64,000 nucleotides of DNA from Pelagihabitans sp963710535 (GTDB lineage: Bacteria; Bacteroidota; Bacteroidia; Flavobacteriales; Flavobacteriaceae). Shown here one piece after another: positions 45,669 through 55,236 of this stretch; within the stretch, counting starts at the first letter, position 1; every line of letters begins with the position of its first letter. The notes under the pieces are model-generated. The model was not told where the DNA came from, made no database searches, and was given only the letters and a program-made list of their open reading frames with translations. The stretch covers positions 1-64,000 of the forward strand of contig CAVQAW010000001.1 in NCBI GenBank assembly GCA_963710535.1, written 5' to 3'. A program made the translations under genes and the position numbers.

Positions 45669-47465
45669 TTAATCGTTGAGCTTCAACACCGCCATAAAGG
45701 CCTGTTGCGGAATTTCAACATTCCCCACCTGGCGCATCCGTTTTTTCCCCTTTTTCTGTTTCTCCAACAGTTTTCGCTTCCGGGAGATGTCCCCGCCATA
45801 ACATTTCGCGGTCACGTCTTTTCGCAGGGCCTTGATGGTCTCACGGGAAATGATCTTGGCACCTATGGCCGCCTGAATGGGGATATCGAACTGTTGCCTT
45901 GGGATCAGCTCTTTCAGCTTTTCACACATCCTTTTGCCGATGTTCACCGCATTGTCGAAGTGGATCAGGGCCGATAGCGCATCGACGGGCTGGGCGTTCA
46001 ACAGAATGTCGACCCTCACCAATTTGGAGGTGCGCATCCCTATCGGGGAATAATCGAAGGAGGCATAGCCTTTCGACACCGTTTTTAAACGGTCGTAAAA
46101 ATCAAAAACGATTTCGGCCAGGGGCATATCAAAATTCAATTCCACCCGATCTGTGGTGAGGTAGGTTTGGTTGGTGATCTGCCCGCGTTTTTCGATGCAG
46201 AGCGACATCACGTTGCCCACAAAATCGGACTTGGTAATGATCGTGGCCTTGATATAGGGTTCTTCCACGTGGTCGAGGGTCGAGGGATCCGGCAAATCGG
46301 TAGGGTTGTTGACGATCAACGGCACCTCCGGATTTTTCCGGGTAAAGGCATGATAGCTTACGTTGGGCACCGTGGTGATCACCGTCATATCGAATTCCCG
46401 TTCCAGGCGTTCCTGTATGATTTCCATGTGCAACATGCCCAGAAAGCCGCAACGGAAGCCAAAGCCGAGGGCGGCACTGCTCTCGGGGGTAAATACGAGG
46501 GAGGCATCGTTCAGCTGCAATTTTTCCATGGAGGAACGCAATTCCTCAAAATCTTCGGTATCCACGGGGTAGATGCCCGCAAAAACCATGGGTTTTACGT
46601 CCTCAAAACCGGCAATGGGGTTTTTGGTGGGGTTCACGGCATCGGTGATGGTATCGCCCACCTTTACCTCCCGGGCTTCCTTGATGCCCGTGATGAGATA
46701 GCCCACGTCACCGGCCTTTACGCTTTGTTTGGGAAGTTGGGCAAGCTTGAGCGTGCCCACTTCATCGGCATAATAGTTTTTGTCGGTGGCGACGAACTTT
46801 ATTTTCTGTCCTTTTTTGATTTCTCCGTTGATGACCCTGAAATAGGTCTCGACCCCCCTGAACGGGTTATAGACCGAATCGAAGACGAGGGCCTGCAAAG
46901 GTTCGTCGACATTGCCCTTTGGGGGCGGGATGCGCTCGATGATCGCCGATAGGATGGCCTCAATGCCGAGCCCCGTTTTGGCGCTTGCCGGGATCACTTC
47001 TTCCCTTCGGCATCCCAATAGGTCAACAATATCGTCGGTGACTTCCTCCGGCTCGGCGCTGGGCAGGTCTACCTTATTGAGCACGGGGATGATCTCCAGG
47101 TCGTTCTCAAGGGCCAGGTACAGGTTGCTGATGGTCTGTGCCTGGATGCTCTGTGCCGCATCGACCACCAAAAGCGCGCCTTCACAGGCGGCGATCGACC
47201 GGGATACCTCATAGGAAAAATCGACATGGCCGGGGGTGTCGATCAAATTCAGTACGTATTGTTCGCCATTGTAGGTATAATCCATCTGAATGGCATGGCT
47301 CTTTATGGTGATGCCCCGTTCGCGTTCGAGGTCCATGCTGTCGAGCAGCTGGTCCTTTTTTTCGCGCTCGGTGACAGAGCCGGTAAAGTCTAACAAACGG
47401 TCGGCCAGGGTGCTTTTCCCATGGTCGATATGTGCGATGATACAGAAGTTCCTAATATTTTTCAT
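45669..47465 (-). CDS. lepA: Elongation factor 4
   Basis: A 598-residue LepA translational GTPase. GTP motifs: AHIDHGKSTLADRLL (G1), RERGITIKSHA (G2), DTPGHVDFS (G3), NKVDLP (G4). The C-terminal domain unique to LepA ends in GNVEIPQQAFMAVLKLND. ATG 47465 gives the standard MKNIRNFCIIAHIDHG; an in-frame upstream extension is not LepA-like. The -7 element lies about 90 bases upstream. Confidence 0.96.
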   Translation of the reverse strand: MKNIRNFCIIAHIDHGKSTLADRLLDFTGSVTEREKKDQLLDSMDLERERGITIKSHAIQMDYTYNGEQYVLNLIDTPGHVDFSYEVSRSIAACEGALLVVDAAQSIQAQTISNLYLALENDLEIIPVLNKVDLPSAEPEEVTDDIVDLLGCRREEVIPASAKTGLGIEAILSAIIERIPPPKGNVDEPLQALVFDSVYNPFRGVETYFRVINGEIKKGQKIKFVATDKNYYADEVGTLKLAQLPKQSVKAGDVGYLITGIKEAREVKVGDTITDAVNPTKNPIAGFEDVKPMVFAGIYPVDTEDFEELRSSMEKLQLNDASLVFTPESSAALGFGFRCGFLGMLHMEIIQERLEREFDMTVITTVPNVSYHAFTRKNPEVPLIVNNPTDLPDPSTLDHVEEPYIKATIITKSDFVGNVMSLCIEKRGQITNQTYLTTDRVELNFDMPLAEIVFDFYDRLKTVSKGYASFDYSPIGMRTSKLVRVDILLNAQPVDALSALIHFDNAVNIGKRMCEKLKELIPRQQFDIPIQAAIGAKIISRETIKALRKDVTAKCYGGDISRKRKLLEKQKKGKKRMRQVGNVEIPQQAFMAVLKLND

Positions 47466-47553
47466 CCAGGTCGTTCCCGATGCTACGGGCAGGTTCAAGT
47501 AATACGGTTCGGGCAATGCGCTTGTGCGCTTAAGACCAAAGCTTAAGCAGTTG

Positions 47554-47561
47554 CAAATATA
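47554..47561 (-). promoter_or_regulatory. Putative -7 element for lepA
   Basis: Minus-strand TATATTTG is a full TAnnTTTG match in the lepA/outer-membrane protein intergenic region. A -33 TTG is not clear. Confidence 0.35.
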
Positions 47562-47674
47562 GCCTAATTAATTGACCCCGTTCCATGCCGATGAAGCAAT
47601 TTCCATGAAGTACCATGCCCCGTGATGGTAGTTAAAGTTTAGGGGGTTAGTCCAATGAAGTGTTAATATTTTGT

Positions 47675-47682
47675 TAGATTTG
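47675..47682 (+). promoter_or_regulatory. Putative -7 element for the outer-membrane barrel gene
   Basis: TAGATTTG matches TAnnTTTG, 20 bases before the GTG start at 47703. A -33 element is not clear. Confidence 0.4.
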
Positions 47683-47702
47683 AGGTTCAACCCAAATGAG
47701 AA

Positions 47703-50114
47703 GTGAGGCTTATATATCCGCTTTTGGTATTGTTTATGTTATGCTCGATCCCCCTTCTATCCCAAACCGCACAGGTTTCCGGCACGGTCAGGGACGGGAT
47801 GAACGAAAGCATTCCCTTTGCCAGCGTATTTCTGCTCCAGGTTTCCGACTCCTCTGTGGTAAAGGGCGCATCCGCGGATGAAAATGGCTTGTTCACCATC
47901 GAAAACGTATTGCCCGATCTCTATTTTATCCGCGCCAGTTATATCGGGAAAACTTCCGACTTGATCGCTATTGACATCCGCGGAGAGGTGAAGATCGGCG
48001 CATTGATCATCGACCAGGCCGTTGAATTTCTCGACGAGGTGGTGGTGAATTCGGTAAAACCGCTGATCGAGCGCAAGGCCGACCGATTGCTCTTCAATGT
48101 GGAGAACAGCGTGGCCTCGCAGGGCAGTTCCTGGGAGGTGCTGAAACGCACCCCGGGCGTCATCGCCGTGCAGGATAACCTGCAGGTGCGCAACCAATCG
48201 GTCACCGTATACATCAATGACCGGAAGGTGCAGCTATCCCCGCTGGAGGTGCGCAGCCTTTTGGAAAACCTCTCGGGGGCGCAGATCAAGCTGATCGAGG
48301 TGATCAACAACCCGCCCGCCAAATACGATGCGGAAGGGGGGCCGGTACTGAATATCGTGATGGCGAAGAACATTGCCTTGGGCTATAAGGGCAATGTGAG
48401 CAGTACCTTTACCCAGGCGATCTTTCCGAAATATACCTTTGGCACCGCCCAATTTTACAAGACCTCCAAATTGAACGTCTTCGCTTCCTATACCTATGGC
48501 CCGAGCAAGGAATTCAAGAACGTGGACAGCAACATCAATTTTATCGACGATAGCGGTATTTTTTCGAGATGGGGGACCGATTTTGACAAGACCACCAGGG
48601 CAAGGACCCACAACGGGCTGTTGAACCTCGACTATGCCTTCGATGATCGGAACGAGCTCCGCCTCGCCTCCAATATTCTGTTATCGCCCGACAAGACCTT
48701 CGACCAAACACAGGTCACCGAAATGCGGAACAGGCTCAACGTGCTCGATTCAACCTTTATCACCGGCAGTCAGTTGTTGGAGGACAAGAACAACCTATCG
48801 GCAGACCTTACTTATATCCACCGTTTCAAGGAAGAGGGGAACCTGAGCCTGAACGGGCAATATACCAAGTTCAATTACGACCTTACCCAAGATGCGGTAT
48901 CGGACTATTTCGATCCACAGGATCAATTCATCAGGGCCTTCGCTTTTTTTACCGATGCCAGCCAAGAGGTCGATATCTATACCGCCCAGCTCGACATCAG
49001 CTCGAAAATGGGGAGTGTTTCCTATGAAACGGGGTTCAAGGGATCCTTCATCGATTCGAGGAGCGGCCTGGGATTCTATAACGTTTTGGGCACGGGGCGG
49101 GTCTTCAATGCGGCCCTGTCCGACGATTACCGCTACGAGGAGAAGGTATATGCGGGCTATTTCAGCCTCGCCAAGGAATGGGAAAAATTCAGCATCAAAG
49201 CGGGCCTCAGGGCAGAACAGACCTTCAGCAAGGGGTCGTCGCTATCGCTCTCCAGCATCAACGACCTGCGCTACCTCGAATTGTTCCCCACCCTGTACCT
49301 GTTGCATTCCATCGATGAAAACCATAGCCTCTCTTTCGACTATTCCCGAAAATTGGGGCGGCCCAGGTACGAGGACCTCAATCCGTTCAGGGTGTACATC
49401 AACGAAAACAATTTTGTGGAGGGCAACCCAAATTTGACGCCCTATTTCAGCCATAACTTCAACCTGAACTATACCCTCAAGGGGGAATTCTTCTTCGACC
49501 TGTATTACCGCGACAACGGCAACTATATCTCCACCCTGGCCTTTCAGGACAATGTGAACCTTACCTTAAGGGACATCACCCAGAACGTGCTGGCCAGTAC
49601 ATCGTACGGTTTTGATTTCAACTATGGAAAGACGGTGGCCCCTTGGTGGTCTTTGTACACCTATCTTTCCATCTTTCACGAAGAGGAGACCTTTTTGGCG
49701 CTGGAGAGCAACAACCAAAGGGTGATCAATGAAGTCGATGGCGCCTATATCGATCTGTCGAACTACTTTACCCTCTCCAAAGACGGCTCTTTCAGGGGCG
49801 AATTGGGAATCACCTATTTATCGGGCTTTTTGGAGGGCTCCTACAAACAATCGGAGACCACCAATCTGGTGCTGGGGCTCAGGAAATCGTTCTGGGACCA
49901 AAGGGCCCTGCTCAGTATACAGGCGAACGACCTGTTGAACAAGGTCAACCCCAGGATCACCTCCAGGTATTTGAACCAGGACAACGGTTTTCTGTCGCGG
50001 CCCGAAACCCAATATGTGCGCATGGCCCTGACCGTGAATTTCGGCAATTTCAGGCTGGCCGACAACCAACGCGCCATCGAGAAGATCGAGCGGGAGCGGC
50101 TCGAGCCCAAATAA
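47703..50114 (+). CDS. Outer-membrane beta-barrel family protein (TonB-receptor-like)
   Basis: An 803-residue protein. It starts at GTG 47703 (an in-frame stop lies at 47697, so no earlier start exists), giving a signal peptide (MRLIYPLLVLFMLCSIPLLS). A carboxypeptidase-regulatory-like domain (about 22-100, VSGTVRDGMNESIPFASVFL), a plug-like segment (about 115-210) and a long beta barrel (OMP family of Bacteroidota) follow, with aromatic strands such as LSFDYSRKLGRPRYEDLNPF. Without a clear TonB box this is probably a TonB-independent or degenerate member of the receptor family. Confidence 0.85.
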   Translation: MRLIYPLLVLFMLCSIPLLSQTAQVSGTVRDGMNESIPFASVFLLQVSDSSVVKGASADENGLFTIENVLPDLYFIRASYIGKTSDLIAIDIRGEVKIGALIIDQAVEFLDEVVVNSVKPLIERKADRLLFNVENSVASQGSSWEVLKRTPGVIAVQDNLQVRNQSVTVYINDRKVQLSPLEVRSLLENLSGAQIKLIEVINNPPAKYDAEGGPVLNIVMAKNIALGYKGNVSSTFTQAIFPKYTFGTAQFYKTSKLNVFASYTYGPSKEFKNVDSNINFIDDSGIFSRWGTDFDKTTRARTHNGLLNLDYAFDDRNELRLASNILLSPDKTFDQTQVTEMRNRLNVLDSTFITGSQLLEDKNNLSADLTYIHRFKEEGNLSLNGQYTKFNYDLTQDAVSDYFDPQDQFIRAFAFFTDASQEVDIYTAQLDISSKMGSVSYETGFKGSFIDSRSGLGFYNVLGTGRVFNAALSDDYRYEEKVYAGYFSLAKEWEKFSIKAGLRAEQTFSKGSSLSLSSINDLRYLELFPTLYLLHSIDENHSLSFDYSRKLGRPRYEDLNPFRVYINENNFVEGNPNLTPYFSHNFNLNYTLKGEFFFDLYYRDNGNYISTLAFQDNVNLTLRDITQNVLASTSYGFDFNYGKTVAPWWSLYTYLSIFHEEETFLALESNNQRVINEVDGAYIDLSNYFTLSKDGSFRGELGITYLSGFLEGSYKQSETTNLVLGLRKSFWDQRALLSIQANDLLNKVNPRITSRYLNQDNGFLSRPETQYVRMALTVNFGNFRLADNQRAIEKIERERLEPK

Positions 50115-50151
50115 GGGCTTTAGGACTTCAAGCGCTGTTGCACACTTCCCT

Positions 50152-51258
50152 TTATTCCTGCCACTCGGCGATGAACAGATTCGTGTCGCGGGTACCGCCA
50201 TTGTTGCGGTTGCTCGAAAAGGCCAGGTATTTGCCGTCGTTTGAAAACACCGGAAAGGCATCGAAGGTCTCCCCATGGGTCACCCGTTCAAGGTTTTTGC
50301 CATCGACATCGATAAAATAGAGGTTGAACGGAAAGCCTTTTTCAGCTTCGAAATTGCTCGAAAAGAGGATTTTTTTGCCCGAGGGATGAAAAAACGGGCT
50401 CCAGTTGGCATTGCCCAAAAAGGTGAGCTGCCGCAGGTCGCTGCCATCGGCATTGCAGATGAACAGTTCCATTTCGGTAGGCTGTACCAGGCCTTGCGCC
50501 AAGAGGTCTTTGTATTCCTTGATGGCCGCCTCGGTCTTGGGCCGGGAGGCCCTGAATATCAATTGGGTGCCGTCGGGGGAGAAAAAGGCGCCGCCGTCGT
50601 ACCCGAGTTCGTCGGTGATCTGTTTAACATCGCTGCCGTCGAGGTTCATGGTGTACAGTTCCAGATCGCCACTTCTCGAGGAGGTGAACACGATCTTATC
50701 GCCTTTGGGCGACACGGTGGCCTCGGCGTCGTAGCCGGGGGAGTCGGTGAGCTGCCCCGTGATATTGCCCTGCAGGTCGGCCACAAAAATATCGAAGCTG
50801 TCGTACACGGGCCATACGTATTTGCCATTGCTGCGCAAGGGCACTTCGGGGCATTCCTTATCGGCCAAATGGGTGGATCCGTAAACGATATGCTGGTTGT
50901 CGGGCAGAAAATAAGCGCAGGTGGTACGGCCCATGCCGGTGCTGATCATGGGCGGCTTTTTGTCCTTGAAATCCTCGCCCACCTCCATGAGGAACATCTG
51001 GTCGCACTGCAGGCCCCAGTCGGCATTGTTCGATTGGAAGACCATTTTTTTGTCGTCAAAGCTCCAATAGGCCTCGGCATTGTCGCCGCCGAAGGTGATC
51101 TGCCGGATCGATTTGAAGTATTTTTCTTCGGGATAGATCAGCGTATCGCTCCCGGCCATAAGCGATTTGGGACTTTCCTGCGGGGCTTCCGCTTTTTTGG
51201 GATCCGATTTGCAGTTCGCCAGGACGAATATTGCCGCCAACATTAAAAATTTCCTCAT
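50152..51258 (-). CDS. TolB-like (PD40) beta-propeller lipoprotein
   Basis: A 368-residue lipoprotein. ATG 51258 gives MRKFLMLAAIFVLANCKSD (lipid-modified Cys16); the in-frame upstream piece is not protein-like. Repeated PD40 blades are seen, such as VSPKGDKIVFTSSRSGDLELYTMNLDGSD, FSPDGTQLIFRASR and FHPSGKKILFSSN. TolB-like propellers usually bind peptides or act with envelope complexes; no partner is evident. It is divergent from the M28 peptidase gene with 35 bases between. Confidence 0.82.
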   Translation of the reverse strand: MRKFLMLAAIFVLANCKSDPKKAEAPQESPKSLMAGSDTLIYPEEKYFKSIRQITFGGDNAEAYWSFDDKKMVFQSNNADWGLQCDQMFLMEVGEDFKDKKPPMISTGMGRTTCAYFLPDNQHIVYGSTHLADKECPEVPLRSNGKYVWPVYDSFDIFVADLQGNITGQLTDSPGYDAEATVSPKGDKIVFTSSRSGDLELYTMNLDGSDVKQITDELGYDGGAFFSPDGTQLIFRASRPKTEAAIKEYKDLLAQGLVQPTEMELFICNADGSDLRQLTFLGNANWSPFFHPSGKKILFSSNFEAEKGFPFNLYFIDVDGKNLERVTHGETFDAFPVFSNDGKYLAFSSNRNNGGTRDTNLFIAEWQE

Positions 51259-51266
51259 AGGATGCT

Positions 51267-51274
51267 TAATTTTG
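51267..51274 (+). promoter_or_regulatory. Putative -7 element for the M28 peptidase gene
   Basis: TAATTTTG matches TAnnTTTG, 19 bases before the ATG at 51294. The region also serves the divergent TolB-like gene. Confidence 0.4.
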
Positions 51275-51293
51275 AACAAAATTACATCCAAAA

Positions 51294-52517
51294 ATGAAGA
51301 AATATACCTACTTGGCCCTGTTTTTATGCCTGGCCCTGGGCTGCAAAAAAGAAAAGTCGGCCTCCGTGAGCCTTCAGGAAGACGTCAGTTTTCTCGCCAG
51401 CGACGCCCTGGGCGGCAGGGAAACGGGCACGGAGGGCGAACAGTTGGCCGCCGAATACATCCAGGAAAGAATGGCTGCTTTGGGCCTATCGCCCAAAGGC
51501 AATGCCGGCACTTTTTACCAGACCTTCACCTTCAAGCCCAAAAAAGATCCCCATTCAGAAGTACAATATACCGCGGGCGACAGCACCATCACCGGCACCA
51601 ACGTCATCGGGTATCTCGACAACCAGGCCTCGAACACCATCGTGATCGGAGCCCATTACGACCATCTGGGCATGGGGGGCGAAGGCTCGCTGTACCGGGA
51701 AGGTAAGGCCGTCCACAACGGGGCCGACGACAATGCCAGCGGGGTGGGCCTGCTGCTGCACCTGGCCGACACCCTGCAGGGCATCGATAAGGGCAACAAT
51801 TACCTGTTCATCGCCTTTTCCGGGGAAGAGATGGGGCTGCTCGGCAGCAATTATTTCGTAAAAAACCCGACCATCGACCTAAACAAGGTCGATTATATGC
51901 TGAACATGGACATGGTGGGCCGGCTGCGCGACGACCAGACCCTGGCCATCAGCGGTACCGGTACCTCCCCGATCTGGGCGCAGGTGCTGAATGCCGCCAA
52001 CCCCGGCTTTAAATTGGTGCTCGACGAATCGGGGGTAGGGCCCTCCGACCATACTTCCTTCTATTTGCAGGACATCCCGGTGCTCCATTTTTTTACCGGG
52101 CAGCACGAAGACTACCACAAGCCTTCCGATGATTCCGGAAAGCTAAACTATGTGGGGATGCAAAAGATCGGCAGCTATATCGTCGCGGTGATCGGGGAAC
52201 TCGATGACGACCCCAAACTCACCTTTAAGAAAACCAAGAACGAAAGCGAAGAAGTGCCCCGCTTCAAGGTGGCCCTGGGCGTGGTGCCCGATTACCTCTT
52301 TGATGGAAAAGGGATGCGGATCGACGGCATCAGCGAGGGCAAGGCCGCCCAGAAGGCGGGGCTTCAGAAGGGTGATATCGTGATCCAGCTGGGCGATAGC
52401 GCGGTGGTCGACATGATGTCGTACATGCGGGCGCTCTCCACTTTTGAGGAAGGCAACAGCACCAATGTGATCGTGGATCGCCAAGGCGAAAGGATGCTCT
52501 TTCCCGTTAGCTTCTAA
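51294..52517 (+). CDS. M28 family peptidase with PDZ domain (lipoprotein)
   Basis: A 407-residue lipoprotein (FLCLALGCKKE, Cys16). The M28 di-zinc aminopeptidase core has VIGAHYDHLGMGG, HNGADDNASGVG, AFSGEEMGLLGS, MLNMDMVGRL and DHTSFYLQDIPVLHFFTGQHEDYH. The C-terminus (about 310-407) is a PDZ domain (MRIDGISEGKAAQKAGLQKGDIVIQLGD). It likely removes residues from peptides in the envelope. Confidence 0.9.
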   Translation: MKKYTYLALFLCLALGCKKEKSASVSLQEDVSFLASDALGGRETGTEGEQLAAEYIQERMAALGLSPKGNAGTFYQTFTFKPKKDPHSEVQYTAGDSTITGTNVIGYLDNQASNTIVIGAHYDHLGMGGEGSLYREGKAVHNGADDNASGVGLLLHLADTLQGIDKGNNYLFIAFSGEEMGLLGSNYFVKNPTIDLNKVDYMLNMDMVGRLRDDQTLAISGTGTSPIWAQVLNAANPGFKLVLDESGVGPSDHTSFYLQDIPVLHFFTGQHEDYHKPSDDSGKLNYVGMQKIGSYIVAVIGELDDDPKLTFKKTKNESEEVPRFKVALGVVPDYLFDGKGMRIDGISEGKAAQKAGLQKGDIVIQLGDSAVVDMMSYMRALSTFEEGNSTNVIVDRQGERMLFPVSF

Positions 52518-52525
52518 ATTTTCAT

Positions 52526-52533
52526 TAATTTTG
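52526..52533 (+). promoter_or_regulatory. Putative -7 element for dusB
   Basis: TAATTTTG matches TAnnTTTG, about 20 bases before the GTG start at 52555. Confidence 0.4.
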
Positions 52534-52554
52534 CACCCTGAAACCTTTTAAAAA

Positions 52555-53559
52555 GTGCCCTTGCCGAAAATAGGAGACATACAATTGCCCGAGTTCCCCT
52601 TGTTGCTCGCCCCGATGGAGGATGTGAGCGACCCGCCCTTCCGCGCCCTGTGCAAGGAGCAGGGGGCCGATCTGGTCTATACCGAGTTCATTTCCTCGGA
52701 GGGGCTGATCCGCGATGCGGCCAAAAGCGTGATGAAGCTCGACATCTATGAAAAGGAACGCCCGGTGGGCATACAGATCTTTGGGGCCAATCTCGATTCG
52801 ATGCTGCAGACGGTGGAAATCGTGGAAAAATCGAAACCCGATATCATCGACATCAACTTTGGCTGTCCGGTGAAAAAGGTGGTCAGCAAAGGGGCCGGGG
52901 CCGGCATTTTGAAAGACATCGACCTGATGGTCTCCCTGACCGAGGCCATGGTAAAGCATACCCATTTGCCCATTACCGTGAAGACACGCCTGGGCTGGGA
53001 CCATGATTCGATCAGGATCGTGGAGGTGGCCGAACGGCTGCAGGACGTGGGCTGCAAGGCCATTTCGATCCATGGCCGTACGCGCGCCCAAATGTACAAG
53101 GGCGAGGCCGATTGGAGGCCCATTGCCGAAGTAAAGAACAACCAAAGGATGCACATTCCCGTTTTCGGGAACGGGGACGTCGATTCGCCCGAGGCCGCCA
53201 TGACCATGCGCGACCAGTACGGCTTGGACGGGGCCATGATCGGCCGCGCCAGTATAGGCTATCCCTGGTTCTTCAGGGAAGTGAAGCACTTTTTCAAAAC
53301 GGGAACCTACCTCAGTCCGCCCAGCATGGAAGAACGGGTAGCGGTGGCCAGAAGGCACCTGCAGATGGCCATCGATTGGAAGGGCGAGCAATTGGGCGTT
53401 TTTGAGACCCGCCGCCATTATACGAATTACTTCAAGGGGATTCCCGATTTTAAGGAATATCGGATGAGAATGGTTACCAGCGACCGGGCCAGCGATGTTT
53501 TTGAGGCCTTCGATGCGGTATTGGAAAACTTCGCCGACCACGAGTTCGTGCTCTCCTAA
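52555..53559 (+). CDS. dusB: tRNA-dihydrouridine synthase B
   Basis: A 334-residue Dus-family FMN enzyme that reduces uridines in tRNA. Motifs: LLLAPMEDVSDPPFRALCKEQGADL, TEFISSEGL, and the catalytic Cys104 in IDINFGCPVKKVVSKGAGAG, then KTRLGWDHDS and SIHGRTRAQMYKG. There is no ATG near the expected start; GTG at 52555 gives MPLPKIGDIQL, with TTG at 52561 as alternative (LPKIGDIQL). Confidence 0.92.
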   Translation: MPLPKIGDIQLPEFPLLLAPMEDVSDPPFRALCKEQGADLVYTEFISSEGLIRDAAKSVMKLDIYEKERPVGIQIFGANLDSMLQTVEIVEKSKPDIIDINFGCPVKKVVSKGAGAGILKDIDLMVSLTEAMVKHTHLPITVKTRLGWDHDSIRIVEVAERLQDVGCKAISIHGRTRAQMYKGEADWRPIAEVKNNQRMHIPVFGNGDVDSPEAAMTMRDQYGLDGAMIGRASIGYPWFFREVKHFFKTGTYLSPPSMEERVAVARRHLQMAIDWKGEQLGVFETRRHYTNYFKGIPDFKEYRMRMVTSDRASDVFEAFDAVLENFADHEFVLS

Positions 53560-53574
53560 AGGCCCGTTTATGGC

Positions 53575-54771
53575 CTAAGCCAACAATTTTCTGTTCACCC
53601 TGCCACTGGCGATTTTTGCCGCGATGACGCCCAGCACCACGATGGTGGCCAGAACGATGAGCACGTTAAATACCTGGAATTCCACCGGGTAGGCCAGGGA
53701 GGGTGTGATCCTCAGCCAGCCGAAGGCCAGTTGCGAGAGGATGAGCAAAGATCCCAAGAGCACCCCGATGAGGCCGCCGAAACCGGTCACCAGCACCCCC
53801 TGTACAAAATAGATGCGCCGCAGCTCCCTTAGGGTGGTGCCGAGGGCAAAGAGCGTTTTTGAGTTCTGTTGCTTGTCGAGGATCATCATGGTAATGGCCC
53901 CCACCACGTTGAAGAGCGCGATTACGAGCACCAGGGTAAAGATCAGGTAGGTGGCCAGGTTTTCGGTGTTCAGCATGCGGTACAGGGTGCTGTTGAGCTC
54001 CCTGCGGTCTTTGACGATCACCTTGCCGCCGAAGAGGGTCTCGATCTTGTTTTTGAGGGCGGGGACATCTGCCGTTTCCCTGACTTTAAAATCGATGCCC
54101 GAGATCTGGGTACTGTCTTTTTCGAGGAGGGCCTGGACCAGCGGCAGTTCGGCGAAGACGTATTTTTTATCGAGGTTTTCCTCTATGGTAAAGACCCCGC
54201 TGAGCACCAGCGGCATTTGGTTGTAGGGCTTCCGTTCCTGGGAGATGGAGCCTTTGCCCGGTTTGGGGGCGTACACGATCATGGGGTTCTGGAACTGGTT
54301 GGTGGCCAGGCCGAGGAGGTTGGCGATCTCGAGGCCCGCCACGCCCTGCAGCGCATTGAGCGTCCACTGACCATAGCGCACGATGCTGTCGACGCCGGTG
54401 ACCTTTACATAGTTGGTATCGACGCCCTTGATCAGGGCGATATGGCTCTTTTGTTGGTAGGTGAGGTATACCTTTTCTTCCAGTTCCTTGGAATAGGCGG
54501 CGAGGTCGTAAATGTTGGCCAGGGTTTCCTCCTGTTCGGGGGAGATGCTAAAAAACTTGCCGGTGGCCGGGAGGGCTTTCAGGTCGGGATCGAAGGCATT
54601 GCTGAAGGACAGGCTGAAGGTTTTCAGGCCGGCAAAGCCCGAAAGCACGATAAAGAGGGCCGCCGAACCGATGACGATCACGATAAAGGTGATCAGGTTG
54701 ATGATGTTCACCGCATTCTGACTGCTTTTGGAACGCAGGTAGCGCTTGGCGATATAGAGCGGGAAATTCAA
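53575..54771 (-). CDS. FtsX-like ABC transporter permease
   Basis: A 398-residue membrane protein with the MacB/LolC-type layout. A helix sits near the N-terminus (NIINLITFIVIVIGSAALFIVLSGFAG), a periplasmic domain spans about 55-255, and three C-terminal helices follow (LIFTLVLVIALFNVVGAITMMIL, GFGGLIGVLLGSLLIL, VLIVLATIVVLGVIAA). It starts at TTG 54771, 2 bases after the rbfA stop, and the product resembles flavobacterial LolC/E-type permeases; a partner ATPase is not encoded here. Role in lipoprotein release or membrane remodelling is inferred. Confidence 0.85.
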   Translation of the reverse strand: MNFPLYIAKRYLRSKSSQNAVNIINLITFIVIVIGSAALFIVLSGFAGLKTFSLSFSNAFDPDLKALPATGKFFSISPEQEETLANIYDLAAYSKELEEKVYLTYQQKSHIALIKGVDTNYVKVTGVDSIVRYGQWTLNALQGVAGLEIANLLGLATNQFQNPMIVYAPKPGKGSISQERKPYNQMPLVLSGVFTIEENLDKKYVFAELPLVQALLEKDSTQISGIDFKVRETADVPALKNKIETLFGGKVIVKDRRELNSTLYRMLNTENLATYLIFTLVLVIALFNVVGAITMMILDKQQNSKTLFALGTTLRELRRIYFVQGVLVTGFGGLIGVLLGSLLILSQLAFGWLRITPSLAYPVEFQVFNVLIVLATIVVLGVIAAKIASGRVNRKLLA

Positions 54772-54773
54772 GT

Positions 54774-55166
54774 TTACAGCTTTTTTCTTTTGGCCAGCAG
54801 ATCGCGGTTCTCGATGGGGTTTTCCTCCCCTTTGAGCGATTTATCGATGTTCTCGATATAGTCGAGCGAATCGTCGAGGTAGAAAAGCAGTTGGGGCACC
54901 CGCCGCAACTGGTGCCTGGTGCGCTGCGCGAGTTCGTGCTTGATCAGGGGCTGGTTCGATTTGATGCCCTCCATGAGTTCCCCGGCCTGTTTGGTGGGAA
55001 AGATGCTGAGGTATACTTTGGCGATGGAAAGATCGGTGGTCACCGTTACCTTGGAGACCGAGATGATCACGCTGCGCAGCCCGCCATCGATGGCGGCGCG
55101 CTGTAAAATATCGACGATGTCTTTTTGGATGACCCCCGCTATCTTTTTCTGTCGTTGTGTTTCCAT
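54774..55166 (-). CDS. rbfA: 30S ribosome-binding factor A
   Basis: A 130-residue RbfA, of usual length, which assists 16S rRNA maturation and cold growth. It starts METQRQKKIAGVIQKDIVDIL, and VTVTTDLSIAKVYLSIFP is conserved. It sits directly upstream of the FtsX-like permease, an order common in flavobacteria. Confidence 0.92.
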   Translation of the reverse strand: METQRQKKIAGVIQKDIVDILQRAAIDGGLRSVIISVSKVTVTTDLSIAKVYLSIFPTKQAGELMEGIKSNQPLIKHELAQRTRHQLRRVPQLLFYLDDSLDYIENIDKSLKGEENPIENRDLLAKRKKL

Positions 55167-55236
55167 AGGGCAAAAATACGGAGAATTAACTGTAAATTAG
55201 GGCAGATGAACCCGAGAGGGCCAAAAAACCACGGAT

